Source of the DNA: Bacteroidales bacterium
GTDB lineage: Bacteria; Bacteroidota; Bacteroidia; Bacteroidales; P3
Direction of reading: 5' to 3'
NCBI GenBank assembly: GCA_024681475.1
Contig: JAILAT010000049.1
Span: forward strand, 62,001-126,000
Length of the DNA stretch: 64,000 nt
The notes below the pieces were generated by a model. The model ran no database searches, was not told where the DNA came from, and saw nothing but the letters and a program-made list of their open reading frames with translations. Positions 26,800 through 39,155 of this stretch are shown here, one piece after another; within the stretch, counting starts at the first letter, position 1, and the number at the start of each line of letters is the position of its first letter. The translations under genes and the position numbers were made by a program.

Positions 26800-28020
26800 C
26801 TATGCGATGCAGTCGTCGAGCGCTGCAGTGATGGCCTCACGGTCAAGGTGTTGGCCTATGAAGACGAGTTTCTGCATGCGGTCGCCGTAGGTGTCGTCCC
26901 AGTCGCGTTGCAAGCTGGGGTCGCGGCGCATGAGGTCCAGCAGCTCTTCGTCGGGCATGGTGGCATACCATTGCCCTGTGTCGCGTAGCGACACTTGCTT
27001 GCCGGCCTGCTCGAAAAGATAGCATGTTTCGGGCTCGGAGATGAACCAGCAGATGCCTTTGGCGCGGATGACACCTTTCGGCCAGTGGCGCGCCACAAAT
27101 TCGTCGAACCGGGCGATGTTCATCGGCTCGCGACGGTAGTAGACGAAGGTGCCGATGCCATACTCCTCGGCTTCGCCTTCGTCATCGTGGTGATGGTGAT
27201 GCTCGTGATCGTGATGGTGTCCGTGGTCATGATGGTGCTCGTGGTCGTGGTCTTGGTCGTCGTCATCGTCATCATCGTCGTCATCGTGGTGGTTCTCGAT
27301 CTCGTCGATCCATGCTGCCGAGGTGGCCACTTTGTCGAAGTCGAAGCTGTGCGTGTTCAGGATGCGGTCGAAGTCGATGTCGCAGTAGTCGCAGTCGATG
27401 ATCTCGGCCTTGGGCTGTATGGCTCTGATGATTTCGCGGATGCGTCCCAGTTCGGCGGCGTCCACCTCCGAAGCTTTGTTCAGCAGGATGATGTTGCAGA
27501 ATTCAATCTGCTGTATGACAAGGTTTTCGATGTCTTCTTCGGCCAGCCCGGGTCGTAGCAGGTTCTTGCCGCTGCCAAACTCGTCTTTCATGCGCAGCGC
27601 GTCGACCACGGTGACGATGCTGTCCACCACCGGCACACCGTCGCGCACATATTCCTCGCCCATCGTGGGGATGGAACAGATGGTCTGCGCTATAGGTGCC
27701 GGCTCGCAGATACCGCTGGCTTCGATGACGATGTAGTCGAAGCGGTGCTGGCTGATGATGTCGCGCAGCTGCTCCACGAGGTCCATCTTCAGCGTGCAGC
27801 AGATGCAACCGTTTTGCAGGGCCACCAGACTCTCCTCTTTTTTCCCCACCACGCCTCCTTTCTCGATAAGGTCGGCATCGATGTTCACCTCGCCGATGTC
27901 GTTGACGATGACGGCAAACTTGATGCCGCGGCGGTTGCTCAGTATGCGGTTCAGCAGCGTGGTCTTGCCGCTGCCCAAGTATCCGGTCAGTAACAGTACG
28001 GGTATTTCGTTGGAATTCAT
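26800..28020 (-). CDS. CobW/ZNG-family GTPase with Asp/His-rich metal-binding loop
   Basis: LLTGYLGSGKTTLLNRIL, CICC motif (NGCICCTLKMDL), HHDDDDDDDDDDQDHDHEHHHDHGHHHDHEHHHHHDD. Confidence 0.94.
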   Translation of the reverse strand: MNSNEIPVLLLTGYLGSGKTTLLNRILSNRRGIKFAVIVNDIGEVNIDADLIEKGGVVGKKEESLVALQNGCICCTLKMDLVEQLRDIISQHRFDYIVIEASGICEPAPIAQTICSIPTMGEEYVRDGVPVVDSIVTVVDALRMKDEFGSGKNLLRPGLAEEDIENLVIQQIEFCNIILLNKASEVDAAELGRIREIIRAIQPKAEIIDCDYCDIDFDRILNTHSFDFDKVATSAAWIDEIENHHDDDDDDDDDDQDHDHEHHHDHGHHHDHEHHHHHDDEGEAEEYGIGTFVYYRREPMNIARFDEFVARHWPKGVIRAKGICWFISEPETCYLFEQAGKQVSLRDTGQWYATMPDEELLDLMRRDPSLQRDWDDTYGDRMQKLVFIGQHLDREAITAALDDCIA

Positions 28021-28038
28021 AATGATTGTATTGTATTA

Positions 28039-29322
28039 TTAATTAAAGTCTTTCCTTTTGAGATGTGACCATCCTATGGAGACAAACGCCTCGGGTGTGG
28101 ACTCCTCGTAAGTGATTTTGCGCTTCCACCCGTTGCTGAGAAAACGGCGTAGACGGAAGGCAGGCCGTGTCTCCCTCCCCTTTGTCTGGCCGAGAGCCAT
28201 CTTGGGTTCGATGATTTCGTTCAAGATGCGGTCGCACAGCACTTTATCGTCGCTGGTTACCCCATGGAAAAGGTCATTCGTCTCTCCTTTCAATATGGTG
28301 TCGAGACAAATGGTATTGATGCATTTGACGAATGGCAGCATCGCAAATGCTTTCCAGTCTTTGACAGCTGACTCCCAATCAATTTCGTTGTGGAAGCGTC
28401 TCACAAACAGTGCCCAGTCGAGCAATTGCCGCAAGATGGTGTTGCTCCCCGAGAAGTGGCGCGCCATGTGACGGGAAAGGAACAATGTGTCGAAATCCAC
28501 GGGGGGCAGGAATATGGCAGCGCCCGACCCATTGCCTTTTTTCAGTCGGAAAGTGCGCCATTCGCCCTGCGATAGTTCTATTAGCCTCTGTTCCACTCGT
28601 CGGCTGCTCCGCAGGTCTTCAATGTTGATGAAGTTATAGTGGTTTTCCACCATGATGTTGTTCAGATAGAAAACCGTATGGTGCGCGTGGGTGTTGTCTA
28701 TCGGAATATCTAAGTGCTTGTGTACGAGGAAGTCCCCCTCTTGCTGGCAGCATCGAACCCTTTTGTCTTCGCGGCGCCAAAGGAACAGGTCTATATCGCC
28801 AGGTGCCCGGTGATTGGGGGTGGGGTACAAGGTGCTGCATCCCAGACCTTTCAATACCCCGATGTTGAGACCTCCTTCCGAAGAGAGGAGGGTTGCGAGG
28901 TCTCCAATGGCTTGTAGGTGATTGGAGTATGCCATCTCGGTGGAGGCCACCATTCCACACCAGGCCAGACGGGTCTGCTCATCAACAACTACATTGCTGA
29001 TTGTCAAGCCGTCATAGGATACTGCTGCCACCCGCTGCTGTTCCGCTAGCCGCATGACGGCATACCAGTCGACATCAGCCTGTGCAGGCCCCGACAATTC
29101 GGCTCCGGCACCGCTTACTGCCGCTTGTAGCAACGACAACAATATTTCACCTTCTTTTTTCATCCACTTCCGTAACGCCCCCATCCTTTTTTTATTGTCA
29201 TCAGAAGACCATTTTTTGCGCCCGAAAACGGTGCATAAGTTGTTGATAAATTTTCCCGGAAATGCCCAATCCGGACCTTGTTTTTGCCCTTTTTCTGTGC
29301 CAAAAACAGCCCCTTTCGACAT
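28039..29322 (-). CDS. Uncharacterised nucleotidyltransferase-like protein (NTP_transf_5-like); true start may be downstream
   Basis: GVLKGLGCSTLYPTPNHRAPGDIDLFLWRRED...VENHYNFIN. Confidence 0.8.
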   Translation of the reverse strand: MSKGAVFGTEKGQKQGPDWAFPGKFINNLCTVFGRKKWSSDDNKKRMGALRKWMKKEGEILLSLLQAAVSGAGAELSGPAQADVDWYAVMRLAEQQRVAAVSYDGLTISNVVVDEQTRLAWCGMVASTEMAYSNHLQAIGDLATLLSSEGGLNIGVLKGLGCSTLYPTPNHRAPGDIDLFLWRREDKRVRCCQQEGDFLVHKHLDIPIDNTHAHHTVFYLNNIMVENHYNFINIEDLRSSRRVEQRLIELSQGEWRTFRLKKGNGSGAAIFLPPVDFDTLFLSRHMARHFSGSNTILRQLLDWALFVRRFHNEIDWESAVKDWKAFAMLPFVKCINTICLDTILKGETNDLFHGVTSDDKVLCDRILNEIIEPKMALGQTKGRETRPAFRLRRFLSNGWKRKITYEESTPEAFVSIGWSHLKRKDFN

Positions 29323-29414
29323 CCATTTACGCGCTATTTGATTTTTGTAACAGATTGAACCTTAACGGCTCTAAAAGAATTTAACATTGTTTAACAAATA
29401 AATGATAAAACACG

Positions 29415-29447
29415 TTTGGTCAGTTATAAAAAAGGTTGTAATTTTGC
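29415..29447 (+). promoter_or_regulatory. Promoter of ribosomal superoperon
   Basis: TTTG(29415-29418) - 20 nt - TAATTTTGC(29439-29447) upstream of rpsL. Confidence 0.8.
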
Positions 29448-29527
29448 AACTCGTTTCGAGGGCGGATTATGCCCTTTAAACCAAACGGAAAACATTATAA
29501 ATTAAATAAATAATATTAAAAGAAAAA

Positions 29528-29911
29528 ATGCCAACAATTCAACAATTAGTTCGCAAAGGACGTCAGAAACTGGAGTACAAGAGCAAATCTCCTGCACTGG
29601 ACGCTTGTCCGCAACGCCGCGGTGTCTGCACGCGTGTGTATACCACCACGCCTAAAAAACCTAACTCGGCAATGCGTAAAGTCGCACGTGTTCGCCTCAC
29701 CAACGGTAAGGAAGTCAACGCTTACATCCCTGGCGAGGGCCACAACCTGCAAGAGCATAGCATCGTGATGATCCGTGGCGGTCGTGTGAAAGACCTCCCC
29801 GGTGTCCGCTATCATATCATCCGTGGTGCGTTGGATACCTCGGGAGTTGATGGCCGTCGTCAGCGCCGCTCCAAATATGGTGCCAAACGTCCCAAACAGG
29901 CTGCCAAGTAA
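29528..29911 (+). CDS. rpsL: 30S ribosomal protein S12
   Basis: [11 protein letters not shown]...[35 protein letters not shown]. Confidence 0.99.
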   Translation: MPTIQQLVRKGRQKLEYKSKSPALDACPQRRGVCTRVYTTTPKKPNSAMRKVARVRLTNGKEVNAYIPGEGHNLQEHSIVMIRGGRVKDLPGVRYHIIRGALDTSGVDGRRQRRSKYGAKRPKQAAK

Positions 29912-29946
29912 TTTATTGTAGAACAGTTTTTAGCTTGCGATAAGAA

Positions 29947-30414
29947 ATGAGAAAAGCAAAACCGAAAAAAAGAATCATCCTTCCGGATCCCAAATACAAT
30001 GATGTGCTGGTCACCAAGTTCGTCAACAACCTGATGATGGGTGGCAAGAAAACCATCGCCTATAAGATTTTCTATGAGGCTATCGACGTGGTCTCTCAGC
30101 GTACCAACGAGGACGGCCTCGAGGTGTGGAAGAAAGCACTGGCCAACATCACCCCCAGCGTTGAGGTGAAGAGCCGCCGCATCGGTGGCGCCACTTTCCA
30201 GGTGCCTACCGAAATCCGCCCCGAGCGTAAACAGTCCATCGGTATGAAGAACCTCATCAACTTCTCCCGCAAACGCAGCGAGAAGACGATGGCTCTGAAA
30301 CTCGCCGGCGAAATCCAGGCCGCCTACAAAGAGGAGGGTGCCGCCTTCAAGCGTAAGGAGGATATCCACCGTATGGCCGAGGCCAACAAGGCTTTCTCGC
30401 ACTTCAGATTCTAA
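29947..30414 (+). CDS. rpsG: 30S ribosomal protein S7
   Basis: Sequence and synteny. Confidence 0.98.
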   Translation: MRKAKPKKRIILPDPKYNDVLVTKFVNNLMMGGKKTIAYKIFYEAIDVVSQRTNEDGLEVWKKALANITPSVEVKSRRIGGATFQVPTEIRPERKQSIGMKNLINFSRKRSEKTMALKLAGEIQAAYKEEGAAFKRKEDIHRMAEANKAFSHFRF

Positions 30415-30480
30415 GTTTGCTAATAATATATATTGTATATACATTAATAAATTATCCACCACTTCAAAACAGTTTGATTC

Positions 30481-32574
30481 ATGTCTGACCTACATTTTAC
30501 AAGAAATATCGGTATAATGGCGCACATTGATGCTGGCAAGACCACCACAACGGAGCGCATCTTGTACTATACAGGCAAGAATTACAAACTTGGCGAGACC
30601 CACGAGGGTTCGGCAACGATGGACTGGATGGTGCAGGAGCAGGAACGTGGTATCACCATCACCTCCGCCGCCACCACGGTCTATTGGGATTGGAAGGATA
30701 ATCATTACAAATACAATATTATAGATACTCCGGGTCACGTCGATTTCACCGTCGAAGTGGAGCGCTCGCTGCGCGTCCTCGACGGCGCCATCGCCATCTT
30801 CTGCGCCGTGGGCGGCGTGGAACCCCAGTCGGAGACCGTCTGGCGTCAGGCCGACAAGTACCATGTGCCGCGCATCGCTTTCATCAACAAGATGGACCGT
30901 GCCGGTGCCGACTTCTTCTCGGTGGTGAACCAGATCAAGGAGCGCCTCGGCGCTACCCCGATTCCCATCGAACTGCCTATCGGCCAGGAAGATCTCTACA
31001 AAGGTGTCGTGAACCTCATCACCAACAAGGCGCTGATCTGGGACGAAGAGTCCAACGGTCAGAAGTTCTACGAGGTGCCCATGCCCGAAGACCTCAAGGA
31101 GACGGTGGCCAACTACCGCCAGCAGCTCATTGAGGGCGTCGCCGAAGAGAATGAGGCTCTGATGGAGAAGTTCTTCGATGATCCCGACTCTATCACCGAG
31201 GAGGAAATTGTGGCCGAGATCCGCAAGGCAACCCTCGAACAGCGCATTGTGCCTGTCATGTGCGGGTCGGCATTCAAGAACAAGGGCATCCAGACCCTGC
31301 TCGACGCAGTGGCGGCATTCCTGCCTTCGCCGCTGGATACGAAGCCTGTGGAGGGCATCAACCCCCGCAACGAGAAGGAAGAGACGCGTATGGCTGACGT
31401 CAACGCGCCGTTCTCGGCACTGGCTTTCAAGATTGCCACCGACCCCTATGTCGGCCGCCTCTGCTTCTTCCGCGTCTACTCGGGCGCGCTCGACTCGGGC
31501 TCCTACGTCTACAACTCCAACACGGGCAAGAAGGAACGCATCTCGCGCATCATGCAGATGCACTCCAACAAGCAGAACCCCTTGGATCGCATCGAGGCCG
31601 GCGACATCGGCGCCGCCGTGGGATTCAAGGACATCAAAACGGGTCACACGCTCTGCGACGAGCGTCACCCCATCGTGCTGGAGTCGATGAAGTTCCCCGA
31701 CCCCGTCATCAGCATCGCTGTCGAGCCGCTCACCCAGAGTGAAGTCGACAAACTCGACAATGCGCTGGTCAAGCTGGCTGAGGAAGACCCCACATTCCAG
31801 GTGAAGACCGACGAGGTGTCGGGCCAGACGCTGATCAGCGGTATGGGCGAGCTGCACCTCGACATCATCCTCGACCGTCTGCGCCGCGAGTTCGGCGTGG
31901 AGGTGCGTCAGGGTCGTCCCGAGGTGGCCTACAAGGAGGCTATCACCCAGACTGTCACGCACCACGAGGTCTACAAGAAACAGACGGGTGGCAAGGGCAA
32001 GTTCGCCGACATCCTGTTCGAGATCGGTCCCGCCGACGAGGGTTTCAGAGGTCTGCAGTTCGTCAACCAGGTGAAGGGCGGCAACATTCCCAAGGAGTAT
32101 ATGCCTGCCATCGAGAAGGGCTTCAAGGAGGCCATGTTCAACGGTGTGCTGGCAGGCTACCCGCTCGACAGTATGAAGGTGACCGTCGTCGACGGCTCGT
32201 TCCATCCTGTGGACTCCGACCAGCTGTCGTTCGAACTCTGTGCCAAGATAGGCTTCAAGAACGCCTGCCGCAAGGCTGCGCCGGTGTTGCTGGAACCCAT
32301 CATGAGTCTGGAAGTCACCACGCCCGACGCTTACGTGGGCGATGTGACTGGCGATCTGAACCGCCGCCGTGGCATGCTGGAGAACATCAGTGCCAAGGTG
32401 GGTGTGCAGTCAATCCGCGCCAAGGTGCCTCTGGAGCAGATGTTCGGCTATGTGACCACGCTGCGTACCATCACTTCGGGCCGCGCTAACTCAACCATGG
32501 AGTTCTCGCACTACGCCGAGGTGACCCGCGAGCAGCAGGAGGCCATACTGAAGAGCAGATACAGCTACTATTGA
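30481..32574 (+). CDS. fusA: Elongation factor G
   Basis: [31 protein letters not shown]. Confidence 0.99.
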   Translation: MSDLHFTRNIGIMAHIDAGKTTTTERILYYTGKNYKLGETHEGSATMDWMVQEQERGITITSAATTVYWDWKDNHYKYNIIDTPGHVDFTVEVERSLRVLDGAIAIFCAVGGVEPQSETVWRQADKYHVPRIAFINKMDRAGADFFSVVNQIKERLGATPIPIELPIGQEDLYKGVVNLITNKALIWDEESNGQKFYEVPMPEDLKETVANYRQQLIEGVAEENEALMEKFFDDPDSITEEEIVAEIRKATLEQRIVPVMCGSAFKNKGIQTLLDAVAAFLPSPLDTKPVEGINPRNEKEETRMADVNAPFSALAFKIATDPYVGRLCFFRVYSGALDSGSYVYNSNTGKKERISRIMQMHSNKQNPLDRIEAGDIGAAVGFKDIKTGHTLCDERHPIVLESMKFPDPVISIAVEPLTQSEVDKLDNALVKLAEEDPTFQVKTDEVSGQTLISGMGELHLDIILDRLRREFGVEVRQGRPEVAYKEAITQTVTHHEVYKKQTGGKGKFADILFEIGPADEGFRGLQFVNQVKGGNIPKEYMPAIEKGFKEAMFNGVLAGYPLDSMKVTVVDGSFHPVDSDQLSFELCAKIGFKNACRKAAPVLLEPIMSLEVTTPDAYVGDVTGDLNRRRGMLENISAKVGVQSIRAKVPLEQMFGYVTTLRTITSGRANSTMEFSHYAEVTREQQEAILKSRYSYY

Positions 32575-32626
32575 TTGAGTAAACAAAAAGAAAGACAATT
32601 AATTAATAATATTAACACAAAAAACC

Positions 32627-32935
32627 GTGAGTCAAAGAATCAGAATTAAACTCAAATCTTACGATCACAACTTGGTGGACAAATCCGCCGAGAAGATCGC
32701 TAAGACCGTCAAGATGACGGGCGCGGTGGTGAATGGCCCCATTCCGCTGCCGACGAACAAAAAGATTTTCACAGTCAACCGTTCGACTTTCGTCAACAAG
32801 AAATCGCGCGAGCAGTTTGAACTGTGCACCTACAAGCGTCTGATGGACATCGACATCAACGACCGTACCAAGACGATCGATGCCCTGATGAAACTTGAGC
32901 TGCCCAGTGGTGTTGAAGTGGAAATCAAAGTGTGA
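32627..32935 (+). CDS. rpsJ: 30S ribosomal protein S10
   Basis: [21 protein letters not shown]; the track's ATG falls at codon 1 of SQRIRIKLK (upstream gtg also possible). Confidence 0.97.
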   Translation: MSQRIRIKLKSYDHNLVDKSAEKIAKTVKMTGAVVNGPIPLPTNKKIFTVNRSTFVNKKSREQFELCTYKRLMDIDINDRTKTIDALMKLELPSGVEVEIKV

Positions 32936-33032
32936 AATTAACTCAGCCAATGCAGCCCATAGCAGGAAGACCCTGCCGGGAAGGGCACAGTATGCTGAAA
33001 ACTAAAAACAACTAATCCATTAAAAAAGAGAA

Positions 33033-33662
33033 ATGTCAGGATTATTAGGAAGAAAAATCGGTATGACCAGTCTTTTTAATGCCGACGGAAAGCAGATTCC
33101 GTGCACTGTGATAGAAGCTGGTCCTTGTGTTGTGACACAAGTGAAATCCGTCGAAAAGGACGGTTATGACGCCATTCAGCTGGGTTTCGGCGAGCAGAAG
33201 GAAAGCCGCACCACGAAGCCTATGAAAGGCCATTTTGCAAAAGCTGGCACTACGCCCAAACGTTACTTGGCTGAGTTCAGCCGTTTCGAAGAGGGTTCGC
33301 GCAAGAAATTCGGTGAGATTCTCACCGTGGAAGTGTTCCAGGAAGGTGAATTTGTCGACGTGGTGGGAACCTCGAAAGGTAAAGGTTTCCAGGGCGTTGT
33401 CAAAAGACACGGTTTCGGTGGTGTTGGAGATCTCACTCACGGTCAGCATGACCGTCTCCGCGCTCCTGGTTCGGTGGGTGCTTCGTCCTATCCTTCGCGT
33501 GTGTTCAAAGGCATGCGCATGGCAGGCCAGACCGGCAACCGCCGCGTGAAAGTGCAAAACCTCGAGGTTATCAAGATCATCCCCGAGAAGAATTTAATGA
33601 TTGTGAAAGGTTCTGTACCGGGACCCAAAGGTTCAATTTTAAAACTTGAGAGATGGAGTTAA
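33033..33662 (+). CDS. rplC: 50S ribosomal protein L3
   Basis: [29 protein letters not shown]. Confidence 0.98.
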   Translation: MSGLLGRKIGMTSLFNADGKQIPCTVIEAGPCVVTQVKSVEKDGYDAIQLGFGEQKESRTTKPMKGHFAKAGTTPKRYLAEFSRFEEGSRKKFGEILTVEVFQEGEFVDVVGTSKGKGFQGVVKRHGFGGVGDLTHGQHDRLRAPGSVGASSYPSRVFKGMRMAGQTGNRRVKVQNLEVIKIIPEKNLMIVKGSVPGPKGSILKLERWS

Positions 33663-34285
33663 AAGTATATAACATCAATGGTAGCGAGACCGGCAGAACC
33701 ATAACACTCGACGACTCGGTCTTCGCAATGGAGCAGCCCAACGACCACGCTATCTACCTGGATTGCAAACAGTATTTGGCAGATCAGCGTCAGGGCACAC
33801 ACAAAAGTAAAGAGCGTTCGGAGATTGCTCACAGCACCCGTAAGCTGAAACGCCAGAAGGGCACCGGCGGTGCTCGCTCGGGCGATATCAAGAGCCCCGT
33901 GTTCGTCGGTGGCGGCCGCATCTTCGGCCCCAAGCCCCGCGACTATCGCTTCAAGCTGAATATCAAGGTGAAACGTCTGGCCCGTCGTTCGGCTCTCAGC
34001 TACAAGGTGGCTGAGAACAAGATGACGGTGGTCGAGAACTTCTCGTTCGACGCTCCCAAGACCAAGCAGATGATCAGCGTGCTCAAGAATCTGAACGTAA
34101 ATGATAAAAAATCACTTTTTGTGATTGAGAATCAAAATAATTTCGTATTTTTGTCTGCTCGGAACCTGCAGAATGTGAAGGTGGTAAATGTATCGCAATT
34201 AAACACTTACGACATAGTTAACGCCTCCAATATTGTGGTTTCCGAGGGTTCAATTGGCGAAATTGTTCGCGTTTTGGGCAAATAA
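33653..34285 (+). CDS. rplD: 50S ribosomal protein L4
   Basis: [32 protein letters not shown]. Confidence 0.98.
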   Translation: MELKVYNINGSETGRTITLDDSVFAMEQPNDHAIYLDCKQYLADQRQGTHKSKERSEIAHSTRKLKRQKGTGGARSGDIKSPVFVGGGRIFGPKPRDYRFKLNIKVKRLARRSALSYKVAENKMTVVENFSFDAPKTKQMISVLKNLNVNDKKSLFVIENQNNFVFLSARNLQNVKVVNVSQLNTYDIVNASNIVVSEGSIGEIVRVLGK

Positions 34286-34333
34286 TAAACGCAGTTTGGA
34301 TAACTTTTGATAACGATTAAGAATTTTTAACAA

Positions 34334-34684
34334 ATGAATATCATAATAAAACCGCTCATCAGCGAAAAGATGACGAGACTTACTGAGGCGGCAGCCGAGC
34401 CGAAGCTGAACCGCATTCAGCGCCACAAAGGCATTGAGCTGAAGCCTGCCCAGAACCGTTATGGTTTCATCGTCGACAAACGCGCCAACAAGATTGAAAT
34501 CAAGAACGCCGTTGAGTCCCTCTACAATGTGAAGGTCCTCGATGTCAACACGATGAACTACTCGGGCAAGAACAAGTCGCGCTACACCAAGTCGGGTTTC
34601 CTCCAGGGCCGCACCAACGCATACAAGAAGGCTATCGTGACGCTGGCTCCGGACAACACGATCGATTTTTATAGCAACATTTAA
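34334..34684 (+). CDS. rplW: 50S ribosomal protein L23
   Basis: IIIKPLISEKMTRL...NRYGFIVDKRANKIEIKNAVESLYNVKV. Confidence 0.97.
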   Translation: MNIIIKPLISEKMTRLTEAAAEPKLNRIQRHKGIELKPAQNRYGFIVDKRANKIEIKNAVESLYNVKVLDVNTMNYSGKNKSRYTKSGFLQGRTNAYKKAIVTLAPDNTIDFYSNI

Positions 34685-34794
34685 TGCTGAATAAAGGGTG
34701 GCGACACAGTGCGCAACCCTCATATTGGATAACAAGAAACAATTAAATAATAGTAAGTTCCACTGATAAGAGAACAAAAAGAAGTAAAACAGAA

Positions 34795-35619
34795 ATGGCT
34801 TTAAAGAAGATTAAACCTACAACTCCGGGTCAGCGTCACAAGATTGTGGTGACCAACGACGACATCACGACGTCGAAACCCGAGAAGAGCCTTGTCTTCG
34901 GTCTCCGCAAATCGGGCGGCCGCAACAACCAAGGTAAAATGACGATGCGCTACATTGGCGGTGGCCACAAGCAGCTGTATCGTATTGTCGATTTCAAGCG
35001 CGACAAAGACGGTATCCCTGCAACGGTGAAGTCCATCGAGTACGACCCCAACCGTAGCTCGCGTATCGCCCTGGTGTACTACGCTGACGGCGAGAAACGT
35101 TACATCCTGGCCCCTCAGGGACTGAAGGTGGGCCAGACCATCATGTCGGGCAAAGGTGTCCAGCCTGAAGTCGGCAACACGCTGACGCTGGCCGAGATTC
35201 CCTTCGGTACGCTGATTCACAACATCGAGCTTCGTCCTGGCCAGGGTGCCAAGATGGTGCGCTCGGCAGGTGCCTATGCTCAGTTGATGAGCCGCGATGG
35301 CAAGTATGCCATCATCAAGATGCCTTCGGGCGAGATGCGCATGATCCTTCAGTCGTGCCGCGCCACGGTCGGCATTGTGTCGAACCCCGAGCACAACCTT
35401 GAGGTTGGCGGTAAGGCCGGTCGCAGCCGTTGGCTGGGTCGTCGCCCGAGAAACCGCGGTGTTGTGATGAACCCTGTGGATCACCCCATGGGTGGTGGCG
35501 AAGGCCGTCAGAGCGGTGGACATCCTCGTTCGCGCAAGGGCATCCCTGCAAAGGGTTACAAGACTCGCGCTCCGAAGAAACAGTCGAGCAAGTTTATCGT
35601 CGAAAGAAGAAAGAAATAA
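34795..35619 (+). CDS. rplB: 50S ribosomal protein L2
   Basis: KPTTPGQR...[18 protein letters not shown]...[13 protein letters not shown]. Confidence 0.99.
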   Translation: MALKKIKPTTPGQRHKIVVTNDDITTSKPEKSLVFGLRKSGGRNNQGKMTMRYIGGGHKQLYRIVDFKRDKDGIPATVKSIEYDPNRSSRIALVYYADGEKRYILAPQGLKVGQTIMSGKGVQPEVGNTLTLAEIPFGTLIHNIELRPGQGAKMVRSAGAYAQLMSRDGKYAIIKMPSGEMRMILQSCRATVGIVSNPEHNLEVGGKAGRSRWLGRRPRNRGVVMNPVDHPMGGGEGRQSGGHPRSRKGIPAKGYKTRAPKKQSSKFIVERRKK

Positions 35620-35698
35620 ATGTAGTGCATCGCTTGGCCGCATGAGCCCCGCAGCATGAGGGCACAGCGCCAGGCGAGCTAATAAAAAGAAGAACAAG

Positions 35699-35974
35699 AT
35701 GAGTCGTTCATTAAAGAAAGGTCCGTACATTTTCCATAAACTGGAGAAGAGAGTTATTGACGCCCAGCAGTCGAACAAGAAGGTTACGATTAAGACCTGG
35801 TCGAGAGCTTCGATGATTTCGCCAGACTTTGTGGGTCAGACTATTGCGGTGCATAACGGCAACAAGTTTATCCCGGTTTATGTGACCGAGAATATGGTGG
35901 GACACAAGCTCGGCGAGTTCGCCCCCACGCGTATTTTCCGTGGCCACGCCGGTGCCAAGGACAAGAAGAAATAA
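35699..35974 (+). CDS. rpsS: 30S ribosomal protein S19
   Basis: [11 protein letters not shown]...[13 protein letters not shown]. Confidence 0.98.
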   Translation: MSRSLKKGPYIFHKLEKRVIDAQQSNKKVTIKTWSRASMISPDFVGQTIAVHNGNKFIPVYVTENMVGHKLGEFAPTRIFRGHAGAKDKKK

Positions 35975-36046
35975 CAAAATGAGAATGGCGCCTCCTGGCT
36001 TCCCGCGAGAGCGGCAGGCTGAAGGGGGCCTAAAGAAAAAAGAATT

Positions 36047-36478
36047 ATGGGACGTAGAAAACACAATAGTGCAGAAGCACGCAAAGAAGCCAAGAAGACT
36101 ATCGCAATGGCTAAGCTGATGAACAACCCCACGTCGCCCCAGAAGACACGTCTGGTTGCAGACATGGTACGTGGCAAGGACGTTGATCAGGCTTTGGCTA
36201 TTTTGCAGTACAGCCCCCGCGAGTCGGCTCCCAAAATGCGTAAACTGTTGCTCTCGGCCGTCGCCAACTGGCAGGCCAAGAACGAAGGCAAGCGCATCGA
36301 GGACAGCCAGCTGTATGTGAAGACCATCATGGTCGACGAGGGCCGCACGATGAAACGTATGCGCACCGCTCCCCAGGGCCGTGGCTATCGCATCCGCAAA
36401 CGCAGCAACCACATCACCATGATCGTTGGAAGCCGCACCGAAGAGGCTGCTGTAAACGCTAGTACTGAAGAACAATAA
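36047..36478 (+). CDS. rplV: 50S ribosomal protein L22
   Basis: [24 protein letters not shown]...[17 protein letters not shown]. Confidence 0.98.
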   Translation: MGRRKHNSAEARKEAKKTIAMAKLMNNPTSPQKTRLVADMVRGKDVDQALAILQYSPRESAPKMRKLLLSAVANWQAKNEGKRIEDSQLYVKTIMVDEGRTMKRMRTAPQGRGYRIRKRSNHITMIVGSRTEEAAVNASTEEQ

Positions 36479-36554
36479 ATAGAAAAGAAAGACCTTGGGT
36501 CGCAAGGCACAAGGTCTAAAAAGAATTATAAGTAAAAAAAGAAGAATTTTTAGC

Positions 36555-37301
36555 ATGGGACAAAAAACTAACCCAATTGGCAACAGATTAGGTATCATCC
36601 GCGGATGGGACTCTAATTGGTATGGCGGAAGAAGATTCGAGCAGAAACTCGTTGAGGACGACAAGATAAGAAAGTACCTCAACGCTCGTCTCGCCAAGGC
36701 TGGTATTGCGAAAATCTACATCGAGAGAACGCTGAAGCTGCTGACGGTGACTATCTATGCAGCCCGTCCGGGTGTGATTATCGGCAAGGCCGGCTCCGAG
36801 GTCGACAAGCTGAAGGAAGAGCTCCGCAAGATCACCGGCAAGGAGGTGCAGATCAACATTAGCGAGGTGAAACGCCCCGAGTTGGACGCTACGCTGGTGG
36901 CACAGAACATTGCAAAACAGATTGAGGGCCGCGTGCAGTACCGCCGCGCCATCAAGACCGCCATCGCTTCGACGATGCGCATGGGTGCCGAAGGCATCAA
37001 GGTTTCTATCTCCGGACGTATCGGCGGTGCCGAGATGTCGCGTACCGAGCACTACAAAGAGGGCCGTACTCCTCTCCACACGCTGCGCGCCGACATCGAC
37101 TACGCTCTGGCCGAGGCTCACACGGCATACGGCCGCATGGGCGTGAAGGTTTGGATCTGCCGCGGCATCGTGTACGGCAAGCGCGAGCTTGTTCCCTCCA
37201 CGGTGGGTGGCATGGTTGCCAAAGACAACCGTCGTCCGTCGAGCACCGGCCGCACCGGCATGGGCGCTCGCAAGAGAACAAACAATAGAAGTAGTAAATA
37301 A
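36555..37301 (+). CDS. rpsC: 30S ribosomal protein S3
   Basis: [25 protein letters not shown]; start at 36555 preferred over 36495. Confidence 0.98.
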   Translation: MGQKTNPIGNRLGIIRGWDSNWYGGRRFEQKLVEDDKIRKYLNARLAKAGIAKIYIERTLKLLTVTIYAARPGVIIGKAGSEVDKLKEELRKITGKEVQINISEVKRPELDATLVAQNIAKQIEGRVQYRRAIKTAIASTMRMGAEGIKVSISGRIGGAEMSRTEHYKEGRTPLHTLRADIDYALAEAHTAYGRMGVKVWICRGIVYGKRELVPSTVGGMVAKDNRRPSSTGRTGMGARKRTNNRSSK

Positions 37302-37374
37302 ACAAGACTTGGAGCGACGACATTGAGTCGGACCGACGCGGTGGAGTCGCACAAAAGATAAAAAAGAAGTAACA

Positions 37375-37800
37375 ATGTTACAGCCAAAGAAAACAAGATA
37401 TAGAAAGCAGCAAAAAGGAAAAATTAAGGGCAATGCTTTCCGTGGTCATGAGTTGGCTTTCGGTACGTTCGGCATCAAGTCCTTGGAGACCTGCTTCATT
37501 ACGGGTCGTCAAATAGAGGCTGCACGTCAAGCGGTAACTCGTCACATGAAACGTGAAGGTCAGATATGGATTCGCATCTTCCCGGACAAGCCCATCACCA
37601 AGAAGCCCAATGAGGTGCGTATGGGTAAAGGTAAAGGTGCTCCCGAGTACTTTGTGGCTCGCGTGATGCCCGGCACCATCCTCTTCGAGTGCGAAGGTGT
37701 ACCCATGGATGTCGCCAAGGAGGCTCTGCGCCTTGCAGCCCAGAAGCTGCCGGTGACGACCAAGTTTGTTGTTAAACGAGATTACGTAGAAGAAGCTTAA
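37375..37800 (+). CDS. rplP: 50S ribosomal protein L16
   Basis: [24 protein letters not shown]. Confidence 0.98.
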   Translation: MLQPKKTRYRKQQKGKIKGNAFRGHELAFGTFGIKSLETCFITGRQIEAARQAVTRHMKREGQIWIRIFPDKPITKKPNEVRMGKGKGAPEYFVARVMPGTILFECEGVPMDVAKEALRLAAQKLPVTTKFVVKRDYVEEA

Positions 37801-37858
37801 TAACGAGTAGCAGGCAGGAGGTTCGATGCTGACTGTCTGAAACACAAAAAAAGAAGAG

Positions 37859-38062
37859 ATGAAAAATCAGTTAGTATTCAAAGAGCTTTCAACTGCTGAA
37901 GTTAAGGAGCGTTTGGAGACCGAAAGAGCCTTGTATCAGAAGATGCTGCTGACCCATGCTGTTTCGCCGATAGACAATCCTAACAAAATTAAAGAAAGTA
38001 GAAAAACCATTGCCCGCTGTTTGACGGAGTTGCGCGCACGCGAAATCGCAGAGCAGAAGTAA
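37859..38062 (+). CDS. rpmC: 50S ribosomal protein L29
   Basis: Size, synteny, NPNKIKESRKTIARCLTELRAR. Confidence 0.95.
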   Translation: MKNQLVFKELSTAEVKERLETERALYQKMLLTHAVSPIDNPNKIKESRKTIARCLTELRAREIAEQK

Positions 38063-38089
38063 GGCATAAGTTAAAATCCAAATCTGAAA

Positions 38090-38344
38090 ATGGAAAGAAA
38101 TTTAAGAAAAGAACGTATCGGCGTCGTGGTGAGCAACAAGATGGAAAAGTCTATCGTTGTGCTCGTTGAGCGCAAGGTGAAGCACCCGAAATATGGTAAA
38201 TTCGTGAAGAAAAGCACGAAGTTCATGGCTCACGACGAGAAAAATGAATGCAACATTGGCGATACGGTCCGCATCATGGAGACGCGTCCGTTGAGCAAGA
38301 ACAAATGTTGGCGATTAGTTGAAATAGTAGAAAGAGCTAAGTAA
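38090..38344 (+). CDS. rpsQ: 30S ribosomal protein S17
   Basis: [32 protein letters not shown]. Confidence 0.98.
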   Translation: MERNLRKERIGVVVSNKMEKSIVVLVERKVKHPKYGKFVKKSTKFMAHDEKNECNIGDTVRIMETRPLSKNKCWRLVEIVERAK

Positions 38345-38418
38345 CTTGTGATTGGTGGTCAGGGACGCGCCCTGCGGGGCGGAGGTCGCTAATCACGGGT
38401 CACTCAAAATGAGAAAAA

Positions 38419-38787
38419 ATGATACAACAAGAGACAAGAATGACAGTTGCCGATAACAGCGGTGCAAAAAGTGCGCTGTGTATCCGCGTTCTGGGTGGCA
38501 CGAAGAAGCGTTACGCCAGCATTGGCGACGTGATTGTCGTGGCTGTCAAGGATGCGCTTCCTTCGGGCAACGTAAAGAAAGGAGCTGTTTCCAAGGCTGT
38601 TGTGGTACGCACCAAGAAAGAGATTCGTCGCAACGACGGTTCTTATATCCGCTTTGACGACAATGCTTGCGTGCTGCTGACGGCTGCCGACGAGTTGCGC
38701 GGAACGCGTATCTTCGGACCGGTGGGAAGAGAACTTCGTGAGAAACAATTCATGAAGATTGTTTCCTTAGCTCCCGAGGTATTGTAA
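38419..38787 (+). CDS. rplN: 50S ribosomal protein L14
   Basis: [27 protein letters not shown]. Confidence 0.99.
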   Translation: MIQQETRMTVADNSGAKSALCIRVLGGTKKRYASIGDVIVVAVKDALPSGNVKKGAVSKAVVVRTKKEIRRNDGSYIRFDDNACVLLTAADELRGTRIFGPVGRELREKQFMKIVSLAPEVL

Positions 38788-38840
38788 GTTAAACAGAAAT
38801 TGAAAACTTTAGTTTTTGATAAAGTTAAAAGAGAAAAGAA

Positions 38841-39155
38841 ATGAAATTGCACGTAAAAAAAGGGGATATGGTCCAGGTGATCGCCGGTGACGACAAAGGC
38901 AAGATTGCTAAGGTGCTGAAAGTGTATCCCGAAAAGAATCGCGCCATCGTAGAGGGGGTCAACGTCAACAAGAAACACACCAAGCCCAACGCCAAGAACA
39001 CGCAGGGCGGTATTGTTGATGTGGAAGCTCCGATTCATGTTTCCAACCTGATGGTTGTGGAGGGCAAGACTCCTACCCGCGTTGGACGTAGAATCGACGA
39101 AAAGACTGGTAAATTAGTCCGTTATTCTAAAAAATCAGGGGAGGTAATCAAGTAA
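38841..39155 (+). CDS. rplX: 50S ribosomal protein L24
   Basis: [38 protein letters not shown]. Confidence 0.98.
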   Translation: MKLHVKKGDMVQVIAGDDKGKIAKVLKVYPEKNRAIVEGVNVNKKHTKPNAKNTQGGIVDVEAPIHVSNLMVVEGKTPTRVGRRIDEKTGKLVRYSKKSGEVIK

